A stretch of 64,000 bases of DNA from Nonomuraea roseoviolacea subsp. carminata (GCF_024172185.1 NZ_JAMZEC010000001.1:1860001-1924000), one strand, 5' to 3'. Shown: positions 40,937-49,690, counted from the first letter of the stretch. Numbers and translations are program-made. Notes: a model not told the origin generated them from the letters alone.

Positions 40937-41563
40937 TCACACGGTCCGGCTCTCCGGGGGGAAGCCCGTCCAGCGCAGGCCCACCGGCAGGTGCTCCATG
41001 TCGTTGAAGCACATGACGGACGGGGCCCGGCCGGGGGCGTACCGGATGACGGTCAGGGCGGCGTTGGCGTGGTTGACGCCCAGCCAGCGCCACTCCGGGG
41101 CGTACAGGGCGGCGCGGACCAGCCAGCCGATCAGGAAGTTGTGCGTGACGACCAGCTCGTGGCGCGGCTCGCCGCCCTCCACGCAGCCCGTGAACCGCTC
41201 CAGCGCCTCCTTCGCCAGCGTGGCGCCGCGCTCCCGCTCGTCCGCGGGGATCTCGCCGAGGAAGCCGAGGAGGTGATCGGCCGCCTCGACCGGCAGTTCA
41301 TCCCGTTCCGGTACGTACGGCACGTAGTCCCCGGCGGCCTCGTCGACCCGCACCGGCACGTCCCCGAGCTGCCCGGCGATCAGCTCGGCGGTCAGCGTGG
41401 CCCTGGGCAGCGGGCCGTGGTGGACCGCCGCGAGCGGGACGTCCCGAAGCCGCCCGCCCAGCAGGGCGGCCTGGCGCCGCCCGCTCTCGGTCAGCGTCGT
41501 CTCGTCGGGGGACGCCTCGCCGTGGCGGGTGAGGTACAGGTATCGGGGCGCTTTGTCGGTCAT
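40937..41563 (-). CDS. Histidine phosphatase family protein
   Basis: A 208-residue phosphoglycerate-mutase-like enzyme. The phosphohistidine motif YLTRHGEAS is near residue 12, the second catalytic His is in VVTHNFLIGWLV, and an acid lies in the middle region. A short form like this usually acts as a broad phosphatase rather than a mutase. The cytoplasmic substrate is unknown. Confidence 0.88.
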   Translation of the reverse strand: MTDKAPRYLYLTRHGEASPDETTLTESGRRQAALLGGRLRDVPLAAVHHGPLPRATLTAELIAGQLGDVPVRVDEAAGDYVPYVPERDELPVEAADHLLGFLGEIPADERERGATLAKEALERFTGCVEGGEPRHELVVTHNFLIGWLVRAALYAPEWRWLGVNHANAALTVIRYAPGRAPSVMCFNDMEHLPVGLRWTGFPPESRTV

Positions 41564-41689
41564 GTCGCGAAATCGTATGACGTGGCGGTCCGGGTGGAGA
41601 GAGGGCAGTGTCGTCCGGGATAGTGATGACCCGCCCGGTGCGCTGGTCACTCTGGAAGACGTGACCCGGCAAACGGACGCCCGCTGACC

Positions 41690-42586
41690 ATGGGGGACGC
41701 TCGCGCGGTGACGGAGCGGCACCTCGGCCTCTTCCGGAACGTCCCGGCCGCGCGTCCCGGCCTCTGCCGCGTCTGCCACTCCGCGCCGGCCGCGGACCCG
41801 GGACGTCACGTCGTCCCGGTGGTGTCGCGGGCCGCGCGGGAGGAGCACCGCACCGCGCCAGGCGAGCCGCACGGCCCCGCCCAGCCGCACGGCCCCGCCC
41901 ACCTGTGCGCCGGCTGCCTGCGCGCCACCGCCGGGCTCCACCGGCACACCCCGCACGTGCTGCCCGTCTCGTTGTGCGCCCGGACGGGCGACGACAGGCG
42001 GCTGTACGACCTCGTGACCCGCCGCCGCCCTCGGCCCGGTGAGCCGAGCCCCGCCACGCTGCTGGCCGCGACGCTCGCCCGCTTCCACCGGACCCACCTG
42101 CACTGCCTGACGCGGGCGGCCGGGGGGCCGCTCACGCTGGTCACCACGGTCCCCGGGGCGGGGGCCGACCGACCCGCCGAGGCGTTCGACCTCCTGCCGC
42201 GCGTCGTGCAGTGGGTCGCCGCGCTGCGCGGCCCGCACCGGCCCGTCCTCATGCCGGGCGGCGACCGGGCCGCCGAGGCCGCGCTGGCCCGCCACGTCCC
42301 GGACGAACGGGCCTTCCACGTCCTCGGCCGCCTCGACGGCGAGCGGGTGCTGCTGCTGGACGGGCTGTTCGTCACCGGCGCCCGCGTGCAGAGCGCCGCC
42401 TCGGCGCTGTACCGGGCGGGGGCCGAGGAGGTGGTGGCTCTGGTCCTGGCCCGCCTCGCGGACCCGTGGGCCGACACGCGGCTCGCCGACGCGTGGGCCC
42501 GGCCGTACGACTTCGGCCGCTGCTGCCTGTGCGACCCGGCGGCGCGCCTTCCCACGGACACCGGGCGGCGGGCGAGGCTGGGTTAG
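41690..42586 (+). CDS. Phosphoribosyltransferase-like (ComF-type) protein with Cys motifs
   Basis: A 298-residue protein. The N-terminus has a zinc-ribbon-like pair, CRVCHS near residue 26 and CAGCLRA near residue 73. The C-terminal half has LLLDGLFVTGARVQSAASALYRAGAEEVVALVLAR, which aligns with the PRPP-binding DDVxTTG motif of type I phosphoribosyltransferases. Here the two acids read D-G instead of D-D, and the TTG reads VTG, so activity may be lost or changed. It ends FGRCCLCDP, a third Cys cluster. Function is unknown. Confidence 0.6.
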   Translation: MGDARAVTERHLGLFRNVPAARPGLCRVCHSAPAADPGRHVVPVVSRAAREEHRTAPGEPHGPAQPHGPAHLCAGCLRATAGLHRHTPHVLPVSLCARTGDDRRLYDLVTRRRPRPGEPSPATLLAATLARFHRTHLHCLTRAAGGPLTLVTTVPGAGADRPAEAFDLLPRVVQWVAALRGPHRPVLMPGGDRAAEAALARHVPDERAFHVLGRLDGERVLLLDGLFVTGARVQSAASALYRAGAEEVVALVLARLADPWADTRLADAWARPYDFGRCCLCDPAARLPTDTGRRARLG

Positions 42587-42633
42587 TCTCGTGGGGTCAC
42601 CCGTGCCGATCGCACCCGAGCCCAGGGGCATCC

Positions 42634-42966
42634 ATGATCTTCATCACCGCGAAGTTCCGCGTCCTGCCGGAGCACGCCGACCGCTGGCCCGAGATCACCG
42701 CGGAGTTCACGCGGGCCACGCGGGCCGAGCCGGGGTGCCTGTGGTTCGACTGGTCGCGCAGCCTCGACGATCCGGAAGAGTACGTCCTGGTGGAGGCGTT
42801 CCGCGACAGCGAGGCGGGCGCCGAGCACGTGACGTCGGAGCACTTCCGCGCGGCGCAGCGCACGCTGCCGCCGCACCTGGCGGAGACGCCGCGCATCGTG
42901 AACGCCGACGTCCCGCAGGACGACTGGTCCGAGCTGGGCGAGATGGCGGTCCCCGCACGCCCCTGA
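42634..42966 (+). CDS. Putative quinol monooxygenase (ABM domain)
   Basis: A 110-residue ABM protein: IFITAKFRVLPEHADRW, EPGCLWFDWSRSLDDPEEYVLVEAFRD, and AEHVTSEHF with the conserved His. This is a closer match to YgiN-type quinol monooxygenases than the ABM gene at 2895. It lies 47 bases after the phosphoribosyltransferase-like gene on the same strand. Confidence 0.85.
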   Translation: MIFITAKFRVLPEHADRWPEITAEFTRATRAEPGCLWFDWSRSLDDPEEYVLVEAFRDSEAGAEHVTSEHFRAAQRTLPPHLAETPRIVNADVPQDDWSELGEMAVPARP

Positions 42967-42989
42967 CCACGCGGCCGACAGCCTCGGCC

Positions 42990-43064
42990 GCGGGCCGCTT
43001 TCCGGGCGGGCGCATTCGGGGCGGGCGCTTTCCGGGCAGGCGCTTTCCGCGCGGGCGCTTTCCG
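42990..43064. repeat. Five 15-bp tandem repeats
   Basis: Five units of the form GGCGGGCGCTTTCCG run from 42990 to 43064 in the gap between the ABM gene and the convergent dehydratase gene. Units 1 to 5 differ by one to three bases. They begin 24 bases after the ABM stop. Confidence 0.9.
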
Positions 43065-43072
43065 GGCGCGCC

Positions 43073-43375
43073 TCAGCCGCGGTCGCGGGCCGCTCCGCTG
43101 AGCACCCGGTCGATCCGGGCGGCCAGCTCCACGTCCTTCTCCGTCACCCCGCCCGCGCTGTGCGTCCGCAGCGTGAAGCGGACGCCGTCGCCGGTGCGCT
43201 CGATGTCGGGATGGTGGTCGAGCGCGTTGGCCTCGTTCATCACCGCCTCGCTCAGCCAGCCGTAGCTGTCGGGCGTTATCGGCACGTCCTTGACCAGCGC
43301 GTCGTCCTCACGTCGCCACCCCTGGAGCGCCGCCAGCGCGGTGTCGATCTCCTCGGCGCTCAGCCGCTCGACCAT
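43073..43375 (-). CDS. 4a-hydroxytetrahydrobiopterin dehydratase (PCD/DCoH)
   Basis: A 100-residue enzyme that dehydrates 4a-hydroxytetrahydropterin to recycle the pterin cofactor. The active-site motif ALDHHPDIE is intact, preceded by WLSEAVMNEAN and followed by RFTLRTHSAGGVTEKD, all standard for the family. Length is usual. No pterin-dependent hydroxylase is adjacent. Confidence 0.93.
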   Translation of the reverse strand: MVERLSAEEIDTALAALQGWRREDDALVKDVPITPDSYGWLSEAVMNEANALDHHPDIERTGDGVRFTLRTHSAGGVTEKDVELAARIDRVLSGAARDRG

Positions 43376-43482
43376 GATGTCCCCTTAGATGCTGTTTGTC
43401 CTATGGCTGGCTTACCACCGGAGCACCGCCTCACACCCCCGCGTCCGGCGACCCCCCGGCCACCGATGACTTTCGCCCGTCC

Positions 43483-43499
43483 CGGAGGTCATACCTCCG
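43483..43499 (+). promoter_or_regulatory. Candidate operator before the alpha/beta hydrolase gene
   Basis: CGGAGGT-CAT-ACCTCCG is a perfect 7-3-7 inverted repeat, 33 bases before ATG 43533. It is of the size bound by a dimeric repressor. Confidence 0.45.
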
Positions 43500-43532
43500 C
43501 ACGTTCGAACGAGCACGGAAGGACCACCGGCC

Positions 43533-44336
43533 ATGACCGCCACCACCCATACCCTGCGCGTCCCCGGCGCCCGCCTCCACTACGAGGTGCGGGGCAGCGG
43601 CCCGCTGCTGCTGCTCTTCGGCTCGCCGATGGGCGCCGCCCCGTTCACGCCGCTGGCCGAGGCGCTCGCCGGCGACCACACGGTCGTCACGCACGACCCG
43701 CGCGGCATCTCCCGCAGCGTCCTCGACGACCCGGACCAGGGCGCCACGCCCGACCGGCGGGCCGACGACGTCGCCGCCCTCCTGGACCACCTGGGCGCCG
43801 ACACGGCTGACCTGTTCGGCAGCAGCGGCGGCGCGGTGACGGGCCTGGCCGTGGCCACCCGCCACCCCGGGCGGGTGCGGACCCTCGTCGCGCACGAGCC
43901 GCCGCTGCTGGAGCTGCTGCCGGACGCCGCCGAGCGGCGCGCCGTGACGGACGAGATCGTCGAGACCTTCCACCGGGAGGGGCACGGCCCGGCATGGCGG
44001 AAGTTCATGACCGCCGCGGGGTTCGACGTCGAAGCCGCCGGGCCGCCGCAGGGCGAGTTCTCGGAGCAGGACCTCGCCGACAGCGCGCGCTTCTTCACCC
44101 ACGACCTGCGCGGCACCACCCGGTACGTGCCCGACGTCGCCGCGCTGACGTCCTGCCCGGGCCGCGTGGTCGTGGGCATCGGCGCCGAGTCGGGCGGCCT
44201 GGTCACGTACCGGACCTCGACGGCCCTGGCGGAGCTGCTCGGCACGGCGCCGGTGGAGTTCCCGGGCGAGCACGGCGGGTTCATGTCGCACGCCGAGCCG
44301 TTCGCCGAGACCCTGCGCAAGACCCTGGCGGGCTGA
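43533..44336 (+). CDS. Alpha/beta hydrolase
   Basis: A 267-residue cytoplasmic hydrolase. VVTHDPRGISRS marks the oxyanion region, the nucleophile elbow is DLFGSSGGA near residue 97, the acid is probably in the C-terminal third, and the catalytic His is in PGEHGGFMSH. ATG 43533 follows GGAAGGACC. The substrate is unknown. It converges on the MltG-domain gene with only 5 bases between the stops. Confidence 0.88.
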   Translation: MTATTHTLRVPGARLHYEVRGSGPLLLLFGSPMGAAPFTPLAEALAGDHTVVTHDPRGISRSVLDDPDQGATPDRRADDVAALLDHLGADTADLFGSSGGAVTGLAVATRHPGRVRTLVAHEPPLLELLPDAAERRAVTDEIVETFHREGHGPAWRKFMTAAGFDVEAAGPPQGEFSEQDLADSARFFTHDLRGTTRYVPDVAALTSCPGRVVVGIGAESGGLVTYRTSTALAELLGTAPVEFPGEHGGFMSHAEPFAETLRKTLAG

Positions 44337-44341
44337 CCGGC

Positions 44342-45331
44342 TCACGATTCCGCCCGGATTCTCCTCTTCCGCTCGTCGAGGAGGCTCTCGTACTCCTCGT
44401 CCGAGCCGGCGAACTTCGTCGCCCCGGTCCTCGGGTCCACTGTCACGTAGTACAGCCAGGACCCGGGGGCCGGGCGCAGGGCGGCCTCGATGGCGTCGCG
44501 GCCCGGGTTGCCGATGGGGCCGGGCGGCAGGCCGTGGTGGCGGTAGGTGTTGTAGCGGGAGCGGCTCCTCAGGTCGTCGGCACTCGCCTCGACGGCGTAC
44601 TTGCCGAGGGCGTACATGAGCGGGCTGTCCATCTTCAGCATCATCGGGGGCCGATGGTCCAGGCGGTTGTAGATGGTCCGCGCGATCTTGGGCATGTCCT
44701 GCCGGCTGGACGCCTCGGCCTGCACGATGCTGGCGATGATCATGATGTCGCGCGGGCCGCGGCCGAGGCGGCGGGCACCCTCCACCAGCCCGAGCTGGTC
44801 GGCGGTGCTCCGGTGCCGCTGCACCATGTCGGCGAGGATCTCCTGGGCGCTCCTGCCCGGCGCCACCTCGTAGGTGCCGGGGAAGGCGAACCCCTCCAGG
44901 GAGCCGTTCGCGTAGTCGGGCAGGCCGAGCGCCGCGCCGTTCCTCGCCGCGCGTTCGAACTCCGCGGGCGGCCTGCCGCTCGCCCTCGCGAGCCTCGGCA
45001 GCACGTCGGCGAGCCTGAGCCCCTCCATCACGATCACGCGAGCGCCCGGTCCGCGCTCGACGCTCGCGGTGACCTCGCCCGAGGGGCGCGTCAGGGGCCC
45101 GGTGGAGACGGCCGGGGCCGGCGTCTGCTCGGACAGTCCCCGCACCGTCGCCACGGTCCCCGCCGCCAGCACCGCGACGGCCGCCGCGGCCGCCAGCGCC
45201 ATGCCGGGCCGCCGCACGCGGCGCGGCCCCGTCGCCGTCAACGTCGTCCGAAGGAAGCGCTCCGGAGGGGGCGGAGGTTCCTCGCGCGCCATGTCGGCCA
45301 GGGTGTCGCGTAGCACGTCCTCGATGTTCAT
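44342..45331 (-). CDS. MltG/YceG-domain membrane protein paired with an ECF sigma factor
   Basis: A 329-residue protein. Residues 1-42 (MNIEDVLRDTLADMAREEP then a proline run) look like the cytoplasmic head of the membrane partners of SigE-type sigma factors. Residues about 43-65 are one membrane helix. Residues about 95-325 are an MltG endolytic transglycosylase domain (EGLRLADVLPRLAR, GFAFPGTYEV, IIASIVQAEAS with the likely catalytic Glu, YNRLDHRPPMMLKMDSP, NTYRHHGLPPGPIGNPG). The start overlaps the sigma gene stop (ATGA). It may join wall synthesis or damage to sigma factor control (inference). The usual housekeeping mltG would be elsewhere. Confidence 0.85.
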   Translation of the reverse strand: MNIEDVLRDTLADMAREEPPPPPERFLRTTLTATGPRRVRRPGMALAAAAAVAVLAAGTVATVRGLSEQTPAPAVSTGPLTRPSGEVTASVERGPGARVIVMEGLRLADVLPRLARASGRPPAEFERAARNGAALGLPDYANGSLEGFAFPGTYEVAPGRSAQEILADMVQRHRSTADQLGLVEGARRLGRGPRDIMIIASIVQAEASSRQDMPKIARTIYNRLDHRPPMMLKMDSPLMYALGKYAVEASADDLRSRSRYNTYRHHGLPPGPIGNPGRDAIEAALRPAPGSWLYYVTVDPRTGATKFAGSDEEYESLLDERKRRIRAES

Positions 45332-45840
45332 CCCAACTCCCTCACGGCGCTCAGCTCGGGCGCGGCCTGCTTGAGGCGTTCCAGCGACCGGTAGATCTGG
45401 CTGCGGACCGACCCGACCCGCACGCCGAGCAGGCGCGCGATCTCGGTCTCGGAGAGGTCCTCGAAGTAGCGGAGGACGAGCATGGTGCGCTGCCGGGGCG
45501 TGAGCCGGGCCAGCGCCTCCCGCATGACCAGCCGCAGGTCGGCGGCGTCGGCGTGCTCCCCGCCGGCCTGCTCGGGCAGCCACTCGGCGGCCACCTCGGC
45601 GACGCGGGACCGGCGCCGCCACCAGCTCACCTGCTCGTGGTACATGGCCCGCCGGACGTACCCCTCGACGGCCCCGGGGTCGCGCAGCCTCCCCCACCGC
45701 GCGGCCGTCTTGGCCAGCGCCGACTGCACCAGGTCCTCGGCGGCGTGCCGGTCACCGGTCAGCAGGTACGCGGTGCGGAACAACGCCGCCGACCGGGCGA
45801 CGACGAACTCCCGGAACTCCGTCTCGACTCCTGGATCCAC
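45328..45840 (-). CDS. ECF (SigE-family) RNA polymerase sigma factor
   Basis: A 170-residue group 4 sigma factor. Region 2 is FREFVVARSAALFRTAYLLTGDRHAAEDLVQ and region 4 is LARLTPRQRTMLVLRYFEDLSETEIARLLGVRVGSVRSQIYRSLERLK. The GTG start is at 45840. It is cotranscribed with, and overlaps, the MltG-domain membrane protein gene, which sits where an anti-sigma factor gene is expected. Confidence 0.93.
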   Translation of the reverse strand: MDPGVETEFREFVVARSAALFRTAYLLTGDRHAAEDLVQSALAKTAARWGRLRDPGAVEGYVRRAMYHEQVSWWRRRSRVAEVAAEWLPEQAGGEHADAADLRLVMREALARLTPRQRTMLVLRYFEDLSETEIARLLGVRVGSVRSQIYRSLERLKQAAPELSAVRELG

Positions 45841-45972
45841 CCGTCCTCCTCGCTCTGTCACCAGGCAAGGACGCGGCGGGGTCCCGGATCTATGCCTGCG
45901 CCGGACCGGTCTACTGGAACGGGGGCGAAGTGGTCTACTTTCCTGGTCCGGTGGCGGCCTAGCCTCGGTCGC

Positions 45973-46395
45973 ATGACGACAGAGCAGAAGCAGGGCACGA
46001 TCCTGACCACCCTCGACCACCAGGTGCCGCCGTTCATGCCGGAGAACGTGGAGATGATGACGGCGACCGTCGAGCTGCCGCCCGGGCACCCGGGCACGCC
46101 GCCGCACCGCCACTCCGGTCCGGTGTTCGGCTACATGCTCGAAGGGGAGATGATCTTCGAGCTGGAGGGCGAGCCGGAGCGGGTGATCCGCACCGGGGAG
46201 GCGTTCTGGGAGCCGGGCGGCGACGTGATCCACTACCAGGCCGGCAACAACCTGGCGGACGCGTGGAGCAGGTTCGTGGTGGTGATGGCCGGGGTGCCGG
46301 GCGAGCCGATGCTCACCCTCGTGGACGAGGCCGAACTGGAGGCACGCCGCGACCGCCGCGCTCCCCGCCCCTCCGGCGCCGCCCAGAAGGCGTGA
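45973..46395 (+). CDS. Cupin-domain protein
   Basis: A 140-residue single cupin barrel. Motif 1 is PHRHSGPVFGYMLEGEMIFELEG and motif 2 ends GDVIHYQAGN, supplying His and Glu metal ligands. Enzyme or sensor function cannot be separated from sequence. The region before it (45841-45972) holds two direct copies of GGTCTACT at 45908 and 45932, 24 bases apart. Confidence 0.85.
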   Translation: MTTEQKQGTILTTLDHQVPPFMPENVEMMTATVELPPGHPGTPPHRHSGPVFGYMLEGEMIFELEGEPERVIRTGEAFWEPGGDVIHYQAGNNLADAWSRFVVVMAGVPGEPMLTLVDEAELEARRDRRAPRPSGAAQKA

Positions 46396-46414
46396 AGCCC
46401 CGCTTCGCCGTCGG

Positions 46415-48058
46415 CTACGCGAGGCGCTCGACCAGGCGGCCGAGCGTCTCCAGGCCGTGGCGCCAGGCGTGCCGCGGCGGCGTCGCGTAGCCGAGGACGA
46501 GCGCGGCGGGCCGGTCGTCCGACGGCTCGTGCCAGTACCCGGAGACGTGCAGCCCGAACAGGCCCACCCCGGCCCGCCGGCCCGCCTCCACCAGGCGCCG
46601 CTCGTGCCCGGCGGAGGGCACCGGCAGCAGCGCGTGCAGTCCCGCCGCCACGCCCGGCAGCGGGCACGGCAGCCGCCGGGCCAGCTCCGCGCGGCGGCGC
46701 CGGTAGGCCAGGCGCGCCCGCCGGATGTGCCGGTCGTACTCGCCCCGCGCGACCAGGTCGGCGAACGCGAGCTGGTGCACGGCGGGCACCGTCGCCCCGG
46801 TGTCCGCCACGGCCCGCAGCAGCGGCTCCCGCAGCGCGGGCGGGACGACCAGCCAGCCGAGCCGCATCCCCGGCGCCAGCGTCTTGCTGGCGCTGCCGGC
46901 GAAGACCACCCGGTCGGGGGCCAGCGCCTGCAACGCCCCGACGGGCTGCTGGTCGTAGCGGAACTCGCCGTCGTAGTCGTCCTCGATGACGTAGCCGTCG
47001 GCCCGGCGCGCCCACGCGGCGAACGCGGCGCGCCGCTCGGGCGCCAGCACCACGCCCCACGGGTGCTGGTGGGCGGGCGTGAGCAGGGCGGCGCCGCACC
47101 GGCCGGTCAGACCGGCGGGGTCGGCGCCGTCGGCGTCCACCGGCAGGGGCACCGTCGCCAGACCGGCCGCGCGTACCAGGTCGCGGTGGCGTCCCAGGCC
47201 GGGGTCCTCGGTGGCCAGGTGCGTGCGGCCCGTGCCGCGCAGCGCCCGCGCCAGCAGCGACAGCCCGGAGGCGAACCCGCCGACCACGACCACCAGCTCC
47301 GGGTCGGCGATCACGCCGCGGGCCCGGGCGAGGTAGCCGGCGACGACCCGCCGCAGCGCGGGCAGCCCGGCCGGGTCGCCGTAGTCCAGGTCCTGGAAGG
47401 GGGCGGCCGACAGGGCCCGGCGCACGGCCGAGGCCCAGGCGGCGCGGGGGAACGCGCTGACGTCGGGCCGGCCGGGACGCAGGTCCACGGTCGTCCACGG
47501 GTTGCCACCGCCGCCCGGCTCGGCGACGGTGGCGGCGGTCGCGGTCTGCTCGGCGGCGGCGGCGGTCGCGGCCTGCTCGCTGGCGGTCGCGGGCAGCGCC
47601 GCCACGCGGGTGCCCGACCCGGCCGCCCCGGTCAGCCATCCCTCGGCGATGAGCTGGGTGTAGACCTGGACGACGGTGCCGCGGGACACGCCGAGGTCGG
47701 CCGCCAGGGCGCGGCTGCCGGGCAGCGGTGTCCCGGCGGTCAGGCGGCCCGAACGCACCGCCTCGCGCAGCGCCGACTCCAGCGAACGCCCCAGCTCGCC
47801 CCGCCTCCGGCGCACGTCGAGATGCAGGTCGAGGCCGCCGGCCCGCACGAACCCCGACCCACCCACCGCCAGGACATCGTCCCCGCGGACGCCGCTCACC
47901 GGCCCGGCTTCGGCCCCGCCCCCGGCGCTCACCGGCCAGGCTTCGGCCCCGCCCCCCGCGCTCACCGGCCCGACTTCGGCCCCGCCGGCCCCGGTCACCA
48001 ACCCGGGGCCGCGCCCACCCGCCCCCTCCGACCCCGCGTCCGGCCTCATGCCACGCAC
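46415..48058 (-). CDS. MocR/PdxR-family regulator (GntR HTH plus aminotransferase domain)
   Basis: A PLP-binding transcription factor, 547 residues in its longest form. A GntR winged helix spans about 85-150 (REAVRSGRLTAGTPLPGSRALAADLGVSRGTVVQVYTQLIAEGWL). A class I aminotransferase-like domain follows (GYVIEDDYDGEFRY; PLP Lys in SASKTLAPGMRLGW). The first 65 residues contain an 11-residue repeat from a 33-bp DNA repeat and lack family similarity, so translation may start later. MocR proteins often control PLP, GABA or transporter genes. Convergent with the cupin gene. Confidence 0.9.
   Translation of the reverse strand: MRGMRPDAGSEGAGGRGPGLVTGAGGAEVGPVSAGGGAEAWPVSAGGGAEAGPVSGVRGDDVLAVGGSGFVRAGGLDLHLDVRRRRGELGRSLESALREAVRSGRLTAGTPLPGSRALAADLGVSRGTVVQVYTQLIAEGWLTGAAGSGTRVAALPATASEQAATAAAAEQTATAATVAEPGGGGNPWTTVDLRPGRPDVSAFPRAAWASAVRRALSAAPFQDLDYGDPAGLPALRRVVAGYLARARGVIADPELVVVVGGFASGLSLLARALRGTGRTHLATEDPGLGRHRDLVRAAGLATVPLPVDADGADPAGLTGRCGAALLTPAHQHPWGVVLAPERRAAFAAWARRADGYVIEDDYDGEFRYDQQPVGALQALAPDRVVFAGSASKTLAPGMRLGWLVVPPALREPLLRAVADTGATVPAVHQLAFADLVARGEYDRHIRRARLAYRRRRAELARRLPCPLPGVAAGLHALLPVPSAGHERRLVEAGRRAGVGLFGLHVSGYWHEPSDDRPAALVLGYATPPRHAWRHGLETLGRLVERLA
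47893..47991. repeat. Three 33-bp tandem repeats at the MocR gene start
   Basis: Copies begin at 47893, 47926 and 47959 with consensus starting CGCTCACCGGCC. On the minus strand they would encode PVSAGGGAEAW-type units. The period keeps the reading frame. Confidence 0.88.
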
Positions 48059-48146
48059 CGACCCAGATCCGCCCCCATCCGCCCCTTCCTGCTCCGCGTC
48101 CGGCCCCGAGGCACGTACCGGCCCGGCCCCTCCTGCTCCTCTGCGC

Positions 48147-49655
48147 TCATTCGGGTGGGTGGCCCGTGACGCGGCCAGGGGGTACGAGGTCGCCGAGTGA
48201 GACGGCCAGCCAGAGCTGGAGGCGGTGCCCCGGGTCGGTCAGGGGGCGCCCCGAGACGCGCTCGGCGGCGGCCAGCCGGCGGCGCAGCGTGTTGCGGTGC
48301 ACGCCGAGCCGCCGGGCGGCGATCTCCAGGTTCTCCCCCGCCTCCAGGTAGGCGCGGACCGAGGCGACGAGGTGACCGCCGTGCCGGGCCTCGTACTCGC
48401 GCAGGGGACGCAGCACCGCGCCGGAGAAGCGGCGCGCCGCCTCGGGATCGACGGCGTCCCTGAGCAGCGCCCACGCCTCCAGGTCATCCACGTGGGTGTA
48501 GCCGTCGCCGCGCCCGGCCAGCGCCGCCGCGTGCCGCGCCGCCGCGGGCAGCTCGTCCAGGCTGAGCGCCCGGCAGCCGCCCCCCGCCGCGCCCAGTCGA
48601 GCGCACAGCTCCTCGCCGCGCCGCCGCCCGTCGTCCGGCAGCACGAACAGCACCCCCTCGGGCCGGGGGCAGACGAACGCCAGCTCCTCGGCCTCCGCGT
48701 CGGCGACCACGTCGGCCAGCGCCTCGACCGCCGCCTCCACCGGCACCCGCGGCCCCGCCACGACCACCTCGTACGGCGGCGCCGCCACCGAGCACAGCTC
48801 GCCGAGCTGGCGCGTGGACAGCCCGCCGTCGAGCACCGCGGACAGCAGCGCGGCCCGCTGGGCGTGCGACCTGGCCCGCCCGGCGCGCACGCCCAGCAAC
48901 TCGATGGCCAGCAGGCAGACGGCGTGGTTGGTCAGCATCCTGACGTGCCAGTCCAGGGGTGAGGCGGTGCGCACCGCGAGCCAGCCGGTGGGCGGGCCGG
49001 AGAAGCCGAGGCTCTGCACCTGGACGGCCTCGATGCCGTCGTCCATGACGCCGGCGCTGCGCCGGGCCGTGCTCCCCGCCGCCTCGACGGCCCTGGCGTG
49101 CCACGGCCGCTCGCCCGGCGGGACGCTCGCCCGGGGCCCGCCGTGCGGGTCGAGCAGCAGCACCTCACCCCCGGCGTGCTCGGCCAGGGCGCGCAGGATG
49201 CCCGAGGTGCCCGACACCAGCGCGGCCCGGGCCATCGCCTCCTGGGCGGCCACGACCCGCCGCTCCCCGCGTACCCGCTCGTCGGCGTGCCACCGGGCGA
49301 CGGCCTCGCTCACGGCGATGAACGGGGTGAGGATCTCCAGGACCGGCAGCCCGCACGCGTCGGCGGCGGCCAGGACGTCACCCGGGACCTCGGTCACGGC
49401 CTCGCCGAGCGCGAAGGCCAGCGCGGCGCAGCCCGCGCCCGACAGCCGCTCGACGTAGGCGCGCCGCCCCTCGCCGTCGGCGGGCAGGCCGAGGCCGATG
49501 GTCATGACCAGCTCGCCGCCGCGCAGCCACGGCACGGGGTCGGCCAGCTCCGACACGTGCGCCCACCGCACGACGCGGGCCAGCCCGGCGCGCCCGGCCA
49601 GCAGCCGCATCTCCATGCCGGGCAGGGTCATGGCCTGGGCCGTCGTCAGCGCCAT
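48147..49655 (-). CDS. PucR-family transcriptional regulator
   Basis: A 502-residue regulator. The N-terminal PucR domain is residues 1-130 (AGLARVVRWAHVSELADPVPWLRGGELVMTIG). The C-terminal HTH is LEAGENLEIAARRLGVHRNTLRRRLAAAERVSG. PucR proteins usually respond to a nitrogen or carbon source. It is transcribed away from the MHS transporter gene, with two palindromes in the shared promoter, and most likely controls the transporter-amidohydrolase-lyase set. The ribosome-binding site and start codon have been duplicated, creating an 11-codon upstream reading frame. Confidence 0.92.
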   Translation of the reverse strand: MALTTAQAMTLPGMEMRLLAGRAGLARVVRWAHVSELADPVPWLRGGELVMTIGLGLPADGEGRRAYVERLSGAGCAALAFALGEAVTEVPGDVLAAADACGLPVLEILTPFIAVSEAVARWHADERVRGERRVVAAQEAMARAALVSGTSGILRALAEHAGGEVLLLDPHGGPRASVPPGERPWHARAVEAAGSTARRSAGVMDDGIEAVQVQSLGFSGPPTGWLAVRTASPLDWHVRMLTNHAVCLLAIELLGVRAGRARSHAQRAALLSAVLDGGLSTRQLGELCSVAAPPYEVVVAGPRVPVEAAVEALADVVADAEAEELAFVCPRPEGVLFVLPDDGRRRGEELCARLGAAGGGCRALSLDELPAAARHAAALAGRGDGYTHVDDLEAWALLRDAVDPEAARRFSGAVLRPLREYEARHGGHLVASVRAYLEAGENLEIAARRLGVHRNTLRRRLAAAERVSGRPLTDPGHRLQLWLAVSLGDLVPPGRVTGHPPE

Positions 49656-49678
49656 CCCGGCTCCTCGATCAACGCCAT
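49646..49678 (-). other. Upstream mini reading frame overlapping the PucR start
   Basis: Ten codons plus stop (MALIEEPGWR) begin with their own GAGGAGCC ribosome-binding site and end 7 bases inside the PucR coding sequence. They were made by a 23-base direct duplication of the site-plus-ATG segment; the period is not a multiple of three. Ribosomes starting here could reduce or couple PucR translation. Confidence 0.5.
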
Positions 49679-49690
49679 GCCGGCTCCTCG

